The notes beneath the pieces were generated by a model, which worked only from the letters and a program-made list of their open reading frames with translations, had not been told where the DNA came from and searched no databases. Both the position numbers and the translations under genes were made by a program. Of a stretch of DNA of 64,000 nucleotides, positions 20,347 through 30,479 are shown piece after piece. Each line of letters starts with the position of its first letter. Position 1 is the stretch's first letter. This DNA is from Monodelphis domestica (Eukaryota > Chordata > Mammalia > Didelphimorphia > Didelphidae), in contig NC_077233.1 of NCBI RefSeq assembly GCF_027887165.1, positions 222,055,845 through 222,119,844 on the forward strand, written 5' to 3'.

Positions 20347-21882
20347 ATGGCTGACCACTGGCTGGACTGCCCCACGCTGGGCCCAGGCTGGAAGCGCCGA
20401 GAAGTCCCCCGAAAATCGGGGACCACCTGCGGCCGCACGGACACCTATTATCAGAGTCCCACAGGAGACCGAATCCGAAGTAAGGTGGAGCTGACCCGCT
20501 TCATGGGCCCCGACTGTGACCTCAGCTCTTTTGATTTCAAAAGTGGGGTTCTACGGTATTTGCCCACCAAGGCTTCTTCTCAAAAGAAAAAGAGACCAGC
20601 CCGGCTGGAGAAGCGACCTCTGGAGTCCCTGGGAGCCCCCATTGCCGAGGCCTCCAAGTTACCGCCTGCCCCCTGGAACTCCCTGTCCAAATGGTGTGAA
20701 AAATGTGGAGCCCGAATATCTGGGGACAGTGCGGGGCGGCAGCGCCTCAGGTTTCTGTGTAAATGCTGCCGAGCCCAGAGAAATGACTTCAACCGGGAAC
20801 AGAGAATGTTCAAGAGAGTGGGCTGTGGCGACTGCAAGGCCTGCCAGGTGACCGAAGACTGCGGTGTCTGCCCGGCCTGTGTTGCGCAGCTGTCCCAGCC
20901 CGGTGGCCCTCAGCTTCCTCAAAGCCGGTGTGTCCAGCGCCGCTGCCTCAAGATCGTTAATAAATCCTTCGGCTGTGGTCTCTGTTCTGGCTGTCAGACC
21001 AAGGAAGACTGCGGAGCCTGCCGAATTTGTGAGAGGCGAGGGAGGCCGGGCCTCAAAAGGCGATGGAAATGCCTTCAGCGCCGCTGCCTCAGGAGTACCA
21101 GGAAGAAACCCAGAGGGTTAGCTGCCCGGAAGCACCCAGGCAGGAGGCGCCGAGGCACAGGGCCACCGCTGCTGCCTCCATCCCATTCCCCAGCTGAAGC
21201 TGTTGGCCCTTCGGGCGCAGCTCAGGAGTATGAGCGCCCAGGCCTTGGGGCCCCAGTGAAGCAGGAGGTGGAGGAGGGTTATGTGGCCCAGACTCCTGGT
21301 GTTGCCTCCCCACCCCCTGGAGGCGCCTCTCCTGTCTTCCCCAGCAAGGGAGCTAATCAGGCCCAGCTCCAGCATTCTCTGAAACACGAAGGGGAAGCCG
21401 AGGCAGCCGCCAGCACTCCTGTGATCATGGAGATTTACAGTTTGAGTGGAGCTATCCCGACAGTGGCGGCAGGGCCCTGTGGAGGCCTGGATGGCGTCCT
21501 GCAGGAGTTTCTGATGGAGCTGAATGAGCTGCCCCTGCCTGCCCACTGGGAGGTCCTGCCGCCCAGAGGGCCAGAATTGTGTATCACCCAGCGGTCCCCC
21601 CTGTCTACAGTGGCAGCTGCAGTCATCCATATTCAGGCAGGCCTATACTTTCACGTGGTGGTTCAGGACATCAATGTGCCGCCCACCCACGAGCTCTATT
21701 CAGCCCACCCATTGCGCCTCACCACTGTGGATGAGGTCATTGAGCTTATCTGCCACCTGGAGGCCTACTGCCTGTGCCCTGGCTGGCCTGGCAGCTGGGG
21801 TAGGGGCTCACGGTCCCCGGACTGCGAGGTCCTCGTGTATGAGGGCTCTTGCCAGGCCTGCAGCCTTGGAGAGCGGCAGTAG
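20347..21882 (+). CDS. MBD1: MBD1-like methyl-CpG-binding protein, intact retrogene ORF
   Basis: 511 codons open from ATG (20347) to TAG. Residues 1-73 form an MBD; the positions known to contact methyl-CpG DNA in MBD1 (R22, R30, D32, Y34, R44, S45) are all present. A basic KKKRP stretch near residue 80 resembles a nuclear signal. Two CXXC-type cysteine motifs follow (about 155-202 and 206-249). The third CXXC of full-length MBD1, which carries KFGG and binds unmethylated CpG, is absent, so the source was probably a CXXC3-less isoform. VKQE (304-307) fits a SUMO site. Residues from about 370 onward form a C-terminal domain not in the canonical human product as I recall it. MBD1 represses transcription at methylated promoters in the nucleus. 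Start choice: this ATG matches the MBD1 N-terminus, although the frame stays open back to 20011 through the leader. Retrogene or undecayed retropseudogene cannot be told apart here. Confidence 0.85.
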   Translation: MADHWLDCPTLGPGWKRREVPRKSGTTCGRTDTYYQSPTGDRIRSKVELTRFMGPDCDLSSFDFKSGVLRYLPTKASSQKKKRPARLEKRPLESLGAPIAEASKLPPAPWNSLSKWCEKCGARISGDSAGRQRLRFLCKCCRAQRNDFNREQRMFKRVGCGDCKACQVTEDCGVCPACVAQLSQPGGPQLPQSRCVQRRCLKIVNKSFGCGLCSGCQTKEDCGACRICERRGRPGLKRRWKCLQRRCLRSTRKKPRGLAARKHPGRRRRGTGPPLLPPSHSPAEAVGPSGAAQEYERPGLGAPVKQEVEEGYVAQTPGVASPPPGGASPVFPSKGANQAQLQHSLKHEGEAEAAASTPVIMEIYSLSGAIPTVAAGPCGGLDGVLQEFLMELNELPLPAHWEVLPPRGPELCITQRSPLSTVAAAVIHIQAGLYFHVVVQDINVPPTHELYSAHPLRLTTVDEVIELICHLEAYCLCPGWPGSWGRGSRSPDCEVLVYEGSCQACSLGERQ

Positions 21883-22352
21883 CCCCGGAACTCCATGCAC
21901 TGTGCTGTTCCTTCCCCTAACTCTCTCTACTATGCTGCATAGGAGTCGGTCTACACCGGAAAGGCTGAGGGGAGGGTATCCTGCCTCCCACTATGGACTG
22001 TTCTGAGGATCCCCACTTGCCTGTTCTGGTCCTCCGTGACTTTCTGAGAGAACTGTCACAGCCCTGTGCCTATTGTCACACACACACACTCACTTTTGTG
22101 TAATTAGAATCTCCTCCCCAGGACTCCAATTCCCAGCATCCCACTTTCCTTCTCACATTCCCTGCTAAGTAAGGTAGGGAAGATAAGTTTTGTGTAGCCC
22201 CATCCCTCTCTCTTTCCCCTTAATCTCACTGGGGAAGGTTGTTGGCTGCAGGCAGGAGGAGAACTTACTCATGTGAGTTTATTTTTGTTAGATAATTAGG
22301 TTTGAATTTCTATTTCTTTTAGTCTATTTTCTTTCTACTGCAAGTGATCATA

Positions 22353-22358
22353 AATAAA
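22353..22358 (+). terminator. Polyadenylation signal of MBD1 retrocopy
   Basis: AATAAA lies about 470 bases past the stop codon, at the end of the GC-rich block, and fits the 3' end of the parent mRNA. Confidence 0.6.
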
Positions 22359-22385
22359 CTTTATAAAATATAATACTTGGAGTTA

Positions 22386-22589
22386 TTTATATTAATTTAA
22401 ATTTTACACTTTAAACTCGGGGACATCCACATAGGGAAGAATGAGGGGCATTTGGAAATTTGCATTGGAGTTCAGGAAATGGAGCCATTGTTAATCTGGA
22501 GACAGAAACTCCTGGGGAGGCGGATCTGCAGGGCCAGAAGCAAAAGGATTGGGTTTGTGTACCATAGTAGCCTTTCTTTGCTAAATTTG
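22386..22589. other. Unassigned sequence between retrocopy and provirus
   Basis: About 200 bases with no recognised gene or repeat. Confidence 0.35.
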
Positions 22590-23169
22590 TTAATTTGTTA
22601 AATTTGTGGGGTAGATGTTTAAACAAAAGTCAGGAGAGTAGTTTGGTAAAACACAAAACACTTAGTTTATTTTGAGGAAAGTTCAGATAGGAAATAGAAA
22701 GGAAGAAAGTGAGAGAACTCTTATACCTATACCTAAAATCCCAATCCTAACTAAAATTTCTAAAAAACGCCCTAAATCTATCTGCCTTTGAGGGCAGTGT
22801 CTTCTGCTAGGTCAAGCCCAGCCTATCTACCTACTCTGTCTATCTAAGAATGTACCACCCACTATCTAACTACCTAAGTTAATCAATAAGCATTAATTAA
22901 TCCACCTCCTTATATCCATTTCTCTTTACCCACTGTCAGTTATTTTTCCAACTGCCAGTTTGTCTCAGAGACACAGACATCTCTGCTCTCTAGGGAACCC
23001 AGAGACAAAAACCCCTTTCAACTGCCTGCAACTCACCTACCAACTGTCAGCTACACCCTCCTGTCATCAACTGACTGCCTGCAGAGCAGGGGGGCTCTTC
23101 CTCAGAAATCATTTTGCTCCCTTGCCTCTTAAAGAGAAAAAGAGAGAGATTAAGAAAATTCTATTAACA
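22590..23169 (-). repeat. 3' LTR of the provirus
   Basis: Its sequence from about 22605 (AACAAAAGTCAGGAGAGTAG) to 23169 is repeated at 31835-33146. On the minus strand it begins TGTTAATAGAATTTTC right after a purine-rich AGGGGGAAT tract, as expected for a 3' LTR. The low-coordinate end is approximate. Confidence 0.85.
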
Positions 23170-23180
23170 TATTCCCCCTG

Positions 23181-23216
23181 AGATCCAATGGGGAGACCAG
23201 TCTCCCTAATGGATCT
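23181..23216. repeat. Imperfect palindrome beside the polypurine tract
   Basis: Arms AGATCCAATGGGGAGACC and AGTCTCCCTAATGGATCT are reverse complements with 3-4 mismatches and no loop. The palindrome lies 11 bases inside the 3' LTR boundary. Confidence 0.7.
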
Positions 23217-23861
23217 TTCCAACAAAACTGTCCTATATTAGAAGGGAGAAGTGAAGAGAGAAAGAAAGAAAGCAAAGCAAATCTTACAACATGCAAGTCT
23301 CAAATAATATACAATTACAAATATTTACAGTTATAGAATTATAAAATTCTTACTATACTCTAAAGAAATAAGAACCTATTCTTATTATACTCTACAGAAA
23401 TAAAAACCTAAAGATATTAATCCAAATTTACCCTATAGTTACTATGTACAAAAAAATAAACAAGAACTTTATATATACATTATATACATCTAATATCCAC
23501 CTTATATACATCTAATATCCTCCCTGAGGTGGATGTTGATAATACTTTATCATTTACATATCATTTATTTTAAACTTTTCCTATAAAAGTATATCTATAA
23601 CTTTTTCTATAAAACTATAAAAGTATATGAATAATTATTTCTACTTAGAAATCCTAAATCCTATAACATAATATATAATAAATAACATAACATAATAAAT
23701 ATCATAACATAAATTATACACTTACCTATTAAATATTAGTCTTCTATTTTAAAATTAAATCTTTATGTAAAAGAAAATCAAACCTTTTTTTATTGAACAG
23801 CAAATTAGAAGTCCAGGAGTTCAATGTCTTTGAAAATATCTTTGTAATCTTCTCTTCTTCA

Positions 23862-24052
23862 TTTTTTAAAAAACCCTTACCTTCCATATTGGAATCAATA
23901 CTGTGTATTGGTTCCAAGGCAGAAGAGTGGTAAGGGCTAGGCAATGGGGGTTAAGTGACTTGCCCAGGGTCACACTGCTGGGATCAGATTTGAACCTAGG
24001 ATCGCCCATCTCTAGGTCTGGTTCTCAATCCACTGAGCCACCCAGCTGCCCC
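23862..24052 (-). repeat. tRNA-derived SINE inside the provirus
   Basis: Full-length minus-strand SINE, from tail AAACCCTTACCTTCCA to head CCACTGAGCCACCCAGCTGC. Flanking TGTAATCTTCT copies (about 23842 and 24054) look like the target-site duplication. Confidence 0.9.
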
Positions 24053-24097
24053 CTGTAATCTTCTTGATGGGTGCAATTAATCTTTTCCAAGTCTTTG

Positions 24098-25460
24098 GTT
24101 CCGGTCAAGATGGCGGTGTAGAAGCAGCGAAAGTTCAGACCTCTGAAACCCTTCCCTACCGATCGCAAACAGAGTGCTCCTAGGCCACCGAAATTCAAGC
24201 TGAACAACAGGATAGACCTGGGGAAATCTCCTCCTGGACCTGGATCAAAAGGTACCACACCCCAAAAGCCAGAACTCTAGACCACTCGGATCTAAGGGGT
24301 AGACAGAAAGAAGGTCCCAGGACCCATCCCCCCCAACCCAGAGTGCTGAGCCCAAGGCAGCAGCGGGAACCTCAGGGCTCTGAGGACTCACCTTGAAAGC
24401 AACCCGAGCCAGTCTCCGGAGTGCCCAACACAGACGGCAGGGAAGCATAGAGAGAAGGGGGAAGCCTGTGGCCCCCTGGCTGGGTTCTTCCCTCTGGGTC
24501 TCGGGGGAGGTCCCAGCTTTGGGGCCCCAGCTGAGCCCAATCCCATCGGGAGCCCTCAGAGCTACTGACAGGACAGAGGGCTCAGGGCTGGCAAAGGGGT
24601 GGCTCCGAAGAGCCTACCTTGAAAGTAACCCGGGCCAGTTTCTGGGCACTCAACACAGACTGAGGAAGAGGAGGTTGCTGCTTTTCTTTTTCTTCTTTTT
24701 TTTGGCTCCAGGATCATTCAGCCCACACTACCTGAACCTAATCCCATCAGGAGCCATCAGAGTCCAGGCAAGCCACTACCCCTCCCCCCTTAGAGAGCAG
24801 GGTCTTCTGAAAGAACCAGTTGAACCTAATCCCATCAGGAGCCCTTAGAGCTGCTGAGAGGACAGAGAACTCAGGGCTGGCAAGGGGGGTGCTCCAAAGA
24901 GCTTTCCCTGAAAGTAACTCGGCCAGTTTCTGGGCACTCAACACAGACTGTGGAAGAGGAGGTGGCTGCTTTTTTTTTTCTTTCCTTCCCTTTTTTGGCT
25001 CTGGGATCTTTCGGCCCACACCACCGGAACCTAATCTCATCAGGAGCCCTCAGAGTCCAGGCAAGCCACAACCCCTCCCCCCTTAGAGAGGTGGGTCTTC
25101 TGAAAAAACAGAAACCTAGAGGCGAAGTCAAGATGGCAGCCTAGAAGGAGCATAGACCTGGCAGCCTGGCCAGAGCTTTAGAGATCCTCCATATCTGCTC
25201 CAGCCGTCCAGGAAGTTTAAAACTCAGAATAAACCCATCCCAAATAAGCTGACCTCAATCCCATCAAAAGTCTCCAGAACACAGGGAAGCCCAGGCTCCC
25301 CATCCATCCTCACTGACTGCTGAACTTTAAGCCAATCAAAAGCCTCCAGAGGACAGGAAAGCTTAAACCCCCAACAACCCTCCCTCAGAGATTACACCAA
25401 GAGATCCTCTGTTAAAGCTCCAAGAGGGGAGACTGATAGAAGTCCCTAAAAAACAAAAAA
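24098..25460 (+). promoter_or_regulatory. L1 5'UTR with tandem promoter-type monomers
   Basis: Two units of about 289 bases repeat in tandem (about 24533-24821 and 24822-25110), for example GAAAGTAAC at 24621 and 24910. A diverged partial unit (GAAAGCAACC at 24395) precedes them. Each full unit carries a T-rich stretch before GGCTC. AAGATGGC, a YY1-type core, occurs near the very start (24107) and again at 25132 after the last unit. The open frames in this stretch are incidental. Confidence 0.75.
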
Positions 25461-26592
25461 ATGAGAGGAACAAGAGCACAGACAAATACAGGGAGGAAAG
25501 AAGGGGTGAATTTGAACAAACAACAGAAACAGAAGAAAGAAACTACAATAGACAGCTACTACTCACCAAATGGAACAGAGGGGTCGAGATCAGCAAACGA
25601 TAAACCAGAAATCCCAGCGAATTGGATACAGGCTGTGGAAGAACTCAAAACACAACTAAGAGAGGCTGAAGACAATTGGGAAAAGAACTTAAAAATTAAG
25701 ATAAGTCATCTGGAAACAGAGGCACTTGAACTAAAACAAGAAAATAGTGTCCTGAAAGCCAAAATCATCCAGCTGGAAAATGAGGCAAAGGAGATGAAAG
25801 ATGAGGCAAAGGAGATGAAAGACAAGATAAAGAAGATGAAAGACAATCTTCAAAGAAACTCAGACCAGAAGGAAAAAGACGACCAAAAAGCCAAAGATGA
25901 AATCCAATCTTTAAGAACTCGAGTAAAACAACTAGAATCAAGAATCAAGTGACCTCACAAGGCAGCAGGACACTATAAAACAAAACAAAAAGAATGAAAA
26001 AATTGAGGAAAATGTGAAGCATCTCATTCACAAAACAGACGATTTAGAAAATCGTTCAAGAAGAGACAATTTAAGAATAATTGGACTACCAGAAGACCAC
26101 GACAAAAGAAAAAGCCTGGACATAATACTAGAGGAAATTATCCAGGAAAACTGTCCCGAAATCCTAGAACAAGAGGGGAAAGTGGAGATTGAAAGAATCC
26201 ACAGATCACCCCCTGTTTTTAATCCCCAACTGACAACACCAAGAAATGTTATAGCCAAATTCAAAAACAATCAGATAAAAGAACAGGTATTACAAGCTGC
26301 CAAAAAGAAACCATTCAGATACCATGGAAACATGGTGAGGATAACACAGGATCTGTCTGCATCCACACTGAAGGACCGAAAGGCATGGAATACGATATTC
26401 CGGAAAGCAAGGGAACTAGGCCTACAGCCAAGAATAAAATACCCATCAAAACTGACTATATTCTTACAGGGGAAAGTATGGTCATTTAACACAACAGAGG
26501 AATTCCAAGCATTCATAAATAAAAGACCAGACATGAACAGAAAATTCGAAGTCCAACCACAGAATTCAAGAGAATCATCAAAAGGTAATTAA
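25461..26592 (+). CDS. L1 ORF1 protein, one frameshift
   Basis: L1 ORF1p is the RNA-binding chaperone that coats L1 RNA. The first part, 25461-25952 (163 codons), is a charged coiled coil rich in E/K heptads, including a short tandem duplication of AKEMKDE. The second part, 26014-26592 (192 codons, another frame), has the RRM-like and C-terminal domains (ENRSRRDNLRIIGLPE, then EIERIHRSPP and RAWNTIF-like segments). The two parts lie in different frames, so one indel separates them between about 25950 and 26014. The expected length of about 340-380 residues is otherwise covered. Confidence 0.85.
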
Positions 26593-27312
26593 AAAAGAGG
26601 GGAAAAACAACAACAACAACAAAGGTTTTTTTTAAGAGACTCAATAAGTTAAAATGATATGTATCCCTATAAGAAAAGAGGTCATTGGCAACTCTTAAAA
26701 ACTGTTGCTATCACCTAAGCAGCTAGAAGAACTACACTCAGAGGGAACAGTGACAAACTGTATAGGATGAAAGGACAAGACATAAATAGGTATATAGAGA
26801 TATGCATGCATAAATACATATACATGTGTATGTATATATATATATATATACACATGACTAAAGCTAAAAAAGAAAAGAGGTTATGACTAAAAGAAATGGG
26901 AAAAGAAACAAATGGGGGTAAATTTATATGTCACAAAGAAGCTCATGGCGGGAGGGGGGAGAACATCGATACACTGGAGGGGTAAAGAGGTTAGAGACAG
27001 GAAATATTCAACTCTTACGTACTTTGAAACTGACCCAAAGAGGGAAGAACAATCCAATCCATTGGGGAAGAGAATAGATTTGCGCCCTATAGGGGAGTAG
27101 AAGGATAAAAAACAGACTGGTGGGGAGGGAAGCAGTACAAGGGAGGGAGAGGGTGGGGGTGGGGTTTAAAAAGACTACAGGGGAAAATAAGGGAGGGAAT
27201 AAGAAGGGAGGGGGGTAGAAAGGGAAATACAAGGGGGACTGATTTAAAGTAAATCACTGGACTAAAAGGTAGAGCTGAAGAAGAAAGGTCAGAATTAGGG
27301 AAGGATATCAAA

Positions 27313-28328
27313 ATGCCAGGGAGTCCACAAGTGACAGTCATAACATTGAACGTGAATGGGATGAACTCACCCATAAAACGTAGACGAATAGCAGAATGGA
27401 TTAGAATCCAAAACCCTACCATATGTTGTCTCCAAGAAACACACATGAGGCGGGTAGACACCCACAAGGTCAGAATTAAAGGATGGAGTAAGACCTTCTG
27501 GGCCTCAAGTGACAGAAAGAAGGCAGGAGTGGCAATCATGATATCTGATAAAGCCAAAGCAAAAATAGACCTGATCAAAAGGGATAGGGAAGGTTATTAT
27601 ATTTTGTTAAAAGGGACTTTAGATAATGAGGAAATATCACTAATCAACATATATGCACCAAATAATATAGCACCCAAATTTCTAATGGAGAAACTAGGAG
27701 AATTGAAGGAAGAAATAGACAGTAAAACCATATTAGTGGGAGACTTGAACCAACCATTATCAAATTTAGATAAATCAAATCAAAAAATAAATAAGAAAGA
27801 GGTAAAAGAAGTGAACGAAACCTTAGAAAAATTAGAATTAATAGACATATGGAGAAAAATAAATAGGGATAAAAAGGAATACACCTTCTTCTCAGCACCA
27901 CATGGCACATTCACAAAGATTGACCATACATTAGGTCACAGAAACATGGCACACAAATGCAGAAAAGCAGAAATAATAAATGCAGTCTTTTCAGACCACA
28001 AGGCAATAAAAATAACGATCAGTAATGGTACATGGAAAACCAAATCAAAAACTAATTGGAAACTAAACAATATGATACTCCAAAATCGTTTAGTTAGAGA
28101 AGAAATCATAGAAACAATTAATAATTTCATCGAGGAAAATGACAATGGCGAGACATCCTTTCAAACCTTTTGGGATGCAGCCAAAGCAGTAATCAGAGGT
28201 AAATTCATATCCCTGAGTGCATATATTAACAAACTAGGGAGAGCAGAGATCAATCAATTGGAAATGCAAATAAAAAAACTCGAAAGTGACCAAATTAAAA
28301 CCCCCCAGCAGAAAACCAAACTAGAAAT
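27313..28328 (+). CDS. L1 ORF2 N-terminal part (endonuclease domain), truncated
   Basis: An open frame of about 339 L1 codons. It shows the APE-type endonuclease signatures: TLNVNGMNSPIKRRRI at the N-terminus, CCLQETHM with the catalytic E, GDLNQPLS, FTKIDHTLGHR and FSDHKAIKI. The frame ends where the element is cut off, before the reverse-transcriptase domain, and runs a few codons into provirus sequence. The endonuclease is uninterrupted, but the element as a whole cannot encode reverse transcriptase. Confidence 0.9.
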
Positions 28329-28524
28329 CCAAGTCTTTGAAAATAATGTCCAGTTATCTTTGTAGTCTTCTTCTTGATGCATGCAGTTAATCTTCTTTGA
28401 TGGCAGGTACTCTTTTCACATGGGAACAATGAATCCATGATGTCCTTTCTCCTAGCTTAATTGTTGTAGAGGTTATTAAAAGTATTTAGAATGGACCTTC
28501 CCAGGTTGGTTGAGTTGCTTCTGT

Positions 28525-29590
28525 TCACTGAAAGTTCTTTACATAAATTGTATCTCCAGGATTGAAATCATGAAGAGAAATGTCTATAGGTCCAGTTTGC
28601 ACTATAGCTCCTGATTCATGAAGTTCTTTTATCTTGTTTTGCAGATCTCTTATATATGTAGCAATAGTTGTATCTCCTCTTAGCAACGACGTATATACAG
28701 GGTTAAATAGTTTTATATGAATAGGTGGATGACCAAACAACATCTCAAATGGTCAAATGTGTAAAATTTAAATCTCTAATAAAATATTATATTTTAAGAG
28801 ACTTATTAATGATCATTAGAAATCAAGGAATAAAGAAAATACAAAATAAAGACCATGTGCCCATGACTGATCAGCCAGTTCAAACACCTGCCTTACCACC
28901 ACCAAGCTTGGGACCGGAAGTGAAGAGATGGGACCTTCCATGTCCCCACCTAATATTTCCTATCTACAGGAAGTACGTAATGACAGGAAGTCAGTGGACT
29001 CCTGGGAAATGTAGTTATTTTTTTTAGGGTAACAGATTTTCAATTATACAGATCTCCCCCTGGTCTACTTCACAGGTAGAACAATGCATCAGGCCATTTT
29101 AAATGTGTCTCAGTACATAATTTTCCAATCATGGGCTTTAATTCCCTCTTCATTCTCTCTACTTGTCCTGAGCTCTGTGGGTGGTATGGCACATGAAATT
29201 TTGGTGTTAGGCATGAATATATTTATGCTAAAACCAAATCTGTAAAATGTGTTCACTTGTCTGAATCAATTCTTGTTGGTAACCTAAATTGAGGTATTAT
29301 TTCTTTTAGTAATATTTTGGCTACAAATGCTGATGTGGCTCTTGCAGTTGGAAATGCTTCCATCCATCTTGTTAGCTAGCCTACTATAACTAAATAAAAA
29401 TTGTAATGTCCAGCTTCTGGCATTGCTATAAAATCAATTTGGAAAATTGCACAAACTGCACAGACTTTAGAGGCGGTTTGTTATACCAGGGCTATCCATA
29501 CTTTCTTTACCGAATCTACAATGCTTTGTGTTCCAAAATGACCATTTTTATGAATTGATTGGCAGATTTGTTGATAAAAAGTTTTAGGAA
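28525..29590 (-). pseudogene. Integrase-like part of the provirus (fossil)
   Basis: Minus-strand translation has gammaretroviral integrase style, including a WMEAFPTARA segment, a KPMIG-like segment and a C-terminal FEMLFGHPP segment. It is broken and is interrupted by the solo LTR at 28760-29050. Confidence 0.75.
28760..29050 (-). mobile_element. Solo LTR inserted in the provirus
   Basis: On the minus strand it begins TGTATAATTGAAAATC and ends TTTAAATTTTACA (291 bp). It resembles the solo LTRs at 1164-1493 and 62973-63320. No clear 4-bp duplication. It includes AACTACATTTCCCAGGAG, a ZNF143-type motif. Confidence 0.75.
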
Positions 29591-29989
29591 GTATTGATTT
29601 ACCTTCTCATGTCACCCATACACCATTAATTTGTTTAGCCTTAAAATTGTTTCCATTTTTTAACCTCTTTCTCATTATATGCAAGGGATAAATCTGCTTC
29701 GTTTATAATTGTCAAATTTTATAGAGCAGAGCAATGTACTACAGCCAGGCTTTAAGGTAGTTCTAATGCAATGTTACCATCTTGAGTATGTATTATTGTG
29801 GCTTTCAATTTACACATCAGATCTCTCCCCAATAAATTCATAGGGGTTTTAGGCATTAGCAGGAATCAATGTTCCACAGATAAAGGTCCCACAGACACCA
29901 TTCGTGGTGAAAGCTTTTGGACTTCCAAAGGTGTTCCAGACACTCCAACAACACTAATAGTGCCAATCAAATTATAATTAGGATCAGGT

Positions 29990-30075
29990 GTACTCATTAG
30001 CAAAGATCTTCATGCCCCAGTATCTAAAAGACAATCATATAATGTGTTCCCTACTTTCAGTGTTACATGTGGTTT
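29990..30075 (-). pseudogene. Protease-like part of the provirus (fossil)
   Basis: The minus strand shows the retroviral aspartic-protease active-site style (LLDTG) between the gag-like and integrase-like parts, in the expected order. Broken. Confidence 0.6.
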
Positions 30076-30479
30076 GTTACTATCTAGGGGAGAATGGACC
30101 TAGATGCCTGGTGAAATTATATCTATGTCCAGAAAATCAAATGTTTCACTATTTGATTCCATAGTGTTTTCTCCCCTGGTAAACCTTCATAAAGGTCTAT
30201 TTGCACCTGAGATTCCTCTCATTGAGAAAGATTTACATTTTGGCTTTTTTTTTACATTGTGGACATGCCCCACTATGGATATTGTAACAGTCATTTGCCT
30301 CAGTTTGGTTACTATTTCTATCATTCCCATAGTTTCCAAGATTGTTATTTCAGAAATTGTTTTTGTTCTTATTATTATTTCTAAAATAGTTGTTCCTAGA
30401 ATAGTTATTCCAAAAGTTCCCACCATTATTCCTAAAATTGCTGAAAATTTGATTCCAGCATCTGCAATTCATCATCAGG

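Larger units (their letters stand above)
19985..22385 (+). other. MBD1 retrocopy, whole mRNA-like unit
   Basis: A GC-rich, intron-free block sits in AT-rich repeat DNA. It holds a 5' leader (about 19985-20346), the coding region (20347-21882) and a 3'UTR ending with AATAAA at 22353-22358. The lack of introns in a gene whose orthologues have many exons shows copying through processed mRNA. No poly-A tail or flanking duplication is clear; the AT-rich TTATAAAATATAATAC after the signal could be a decayed tail. The provirus LTR starts about 200 bases downstream. Confidence 0.75.
24098..28328 (+). mobile_element. L1 with complete 5' end but no 3' end
   Basis: It starts with GGTCAAGATGGCGGTGTAGA and continues through a 1.36-kb 5'UTR, ORF1 and the first third of ORF2. 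It stops abruptly inside ORF2, with no 3'UTR or poly-A. The 11-mer CCAAGTCTTTG flanks it exactly on both sides (24087-24097 and 28329-28339). L1 copies are normally truncated at the 5' end, so this form is unusual. It lies in opposite orientation to the provirus it interrupts. Confidence 0.85.

Noticed and set aside
21118-21630. 170-codon minus-strand frame opposite MBD1
   Set aside because: A shadow of the GC-rich MBD1 frame, with no independent signature.
22122-22142. ZNF143-like CCAATTCCCAGCATCCC in the retrocopy 3'UTR
   Set aside because: A single partial match in transcribed UTR without the ACTACA half; it may be chance.
24393-25144. Several overlapping open frames before L1 ORF1
   Set aside because: They lie in the tandem 5'UTR monomers, differ between units and match no L1 protein.
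27087-27578. 163-codon minus-strand frame
   Set aside because: It is antisense to L1 leader and the start of ORF2; no hallmarks.
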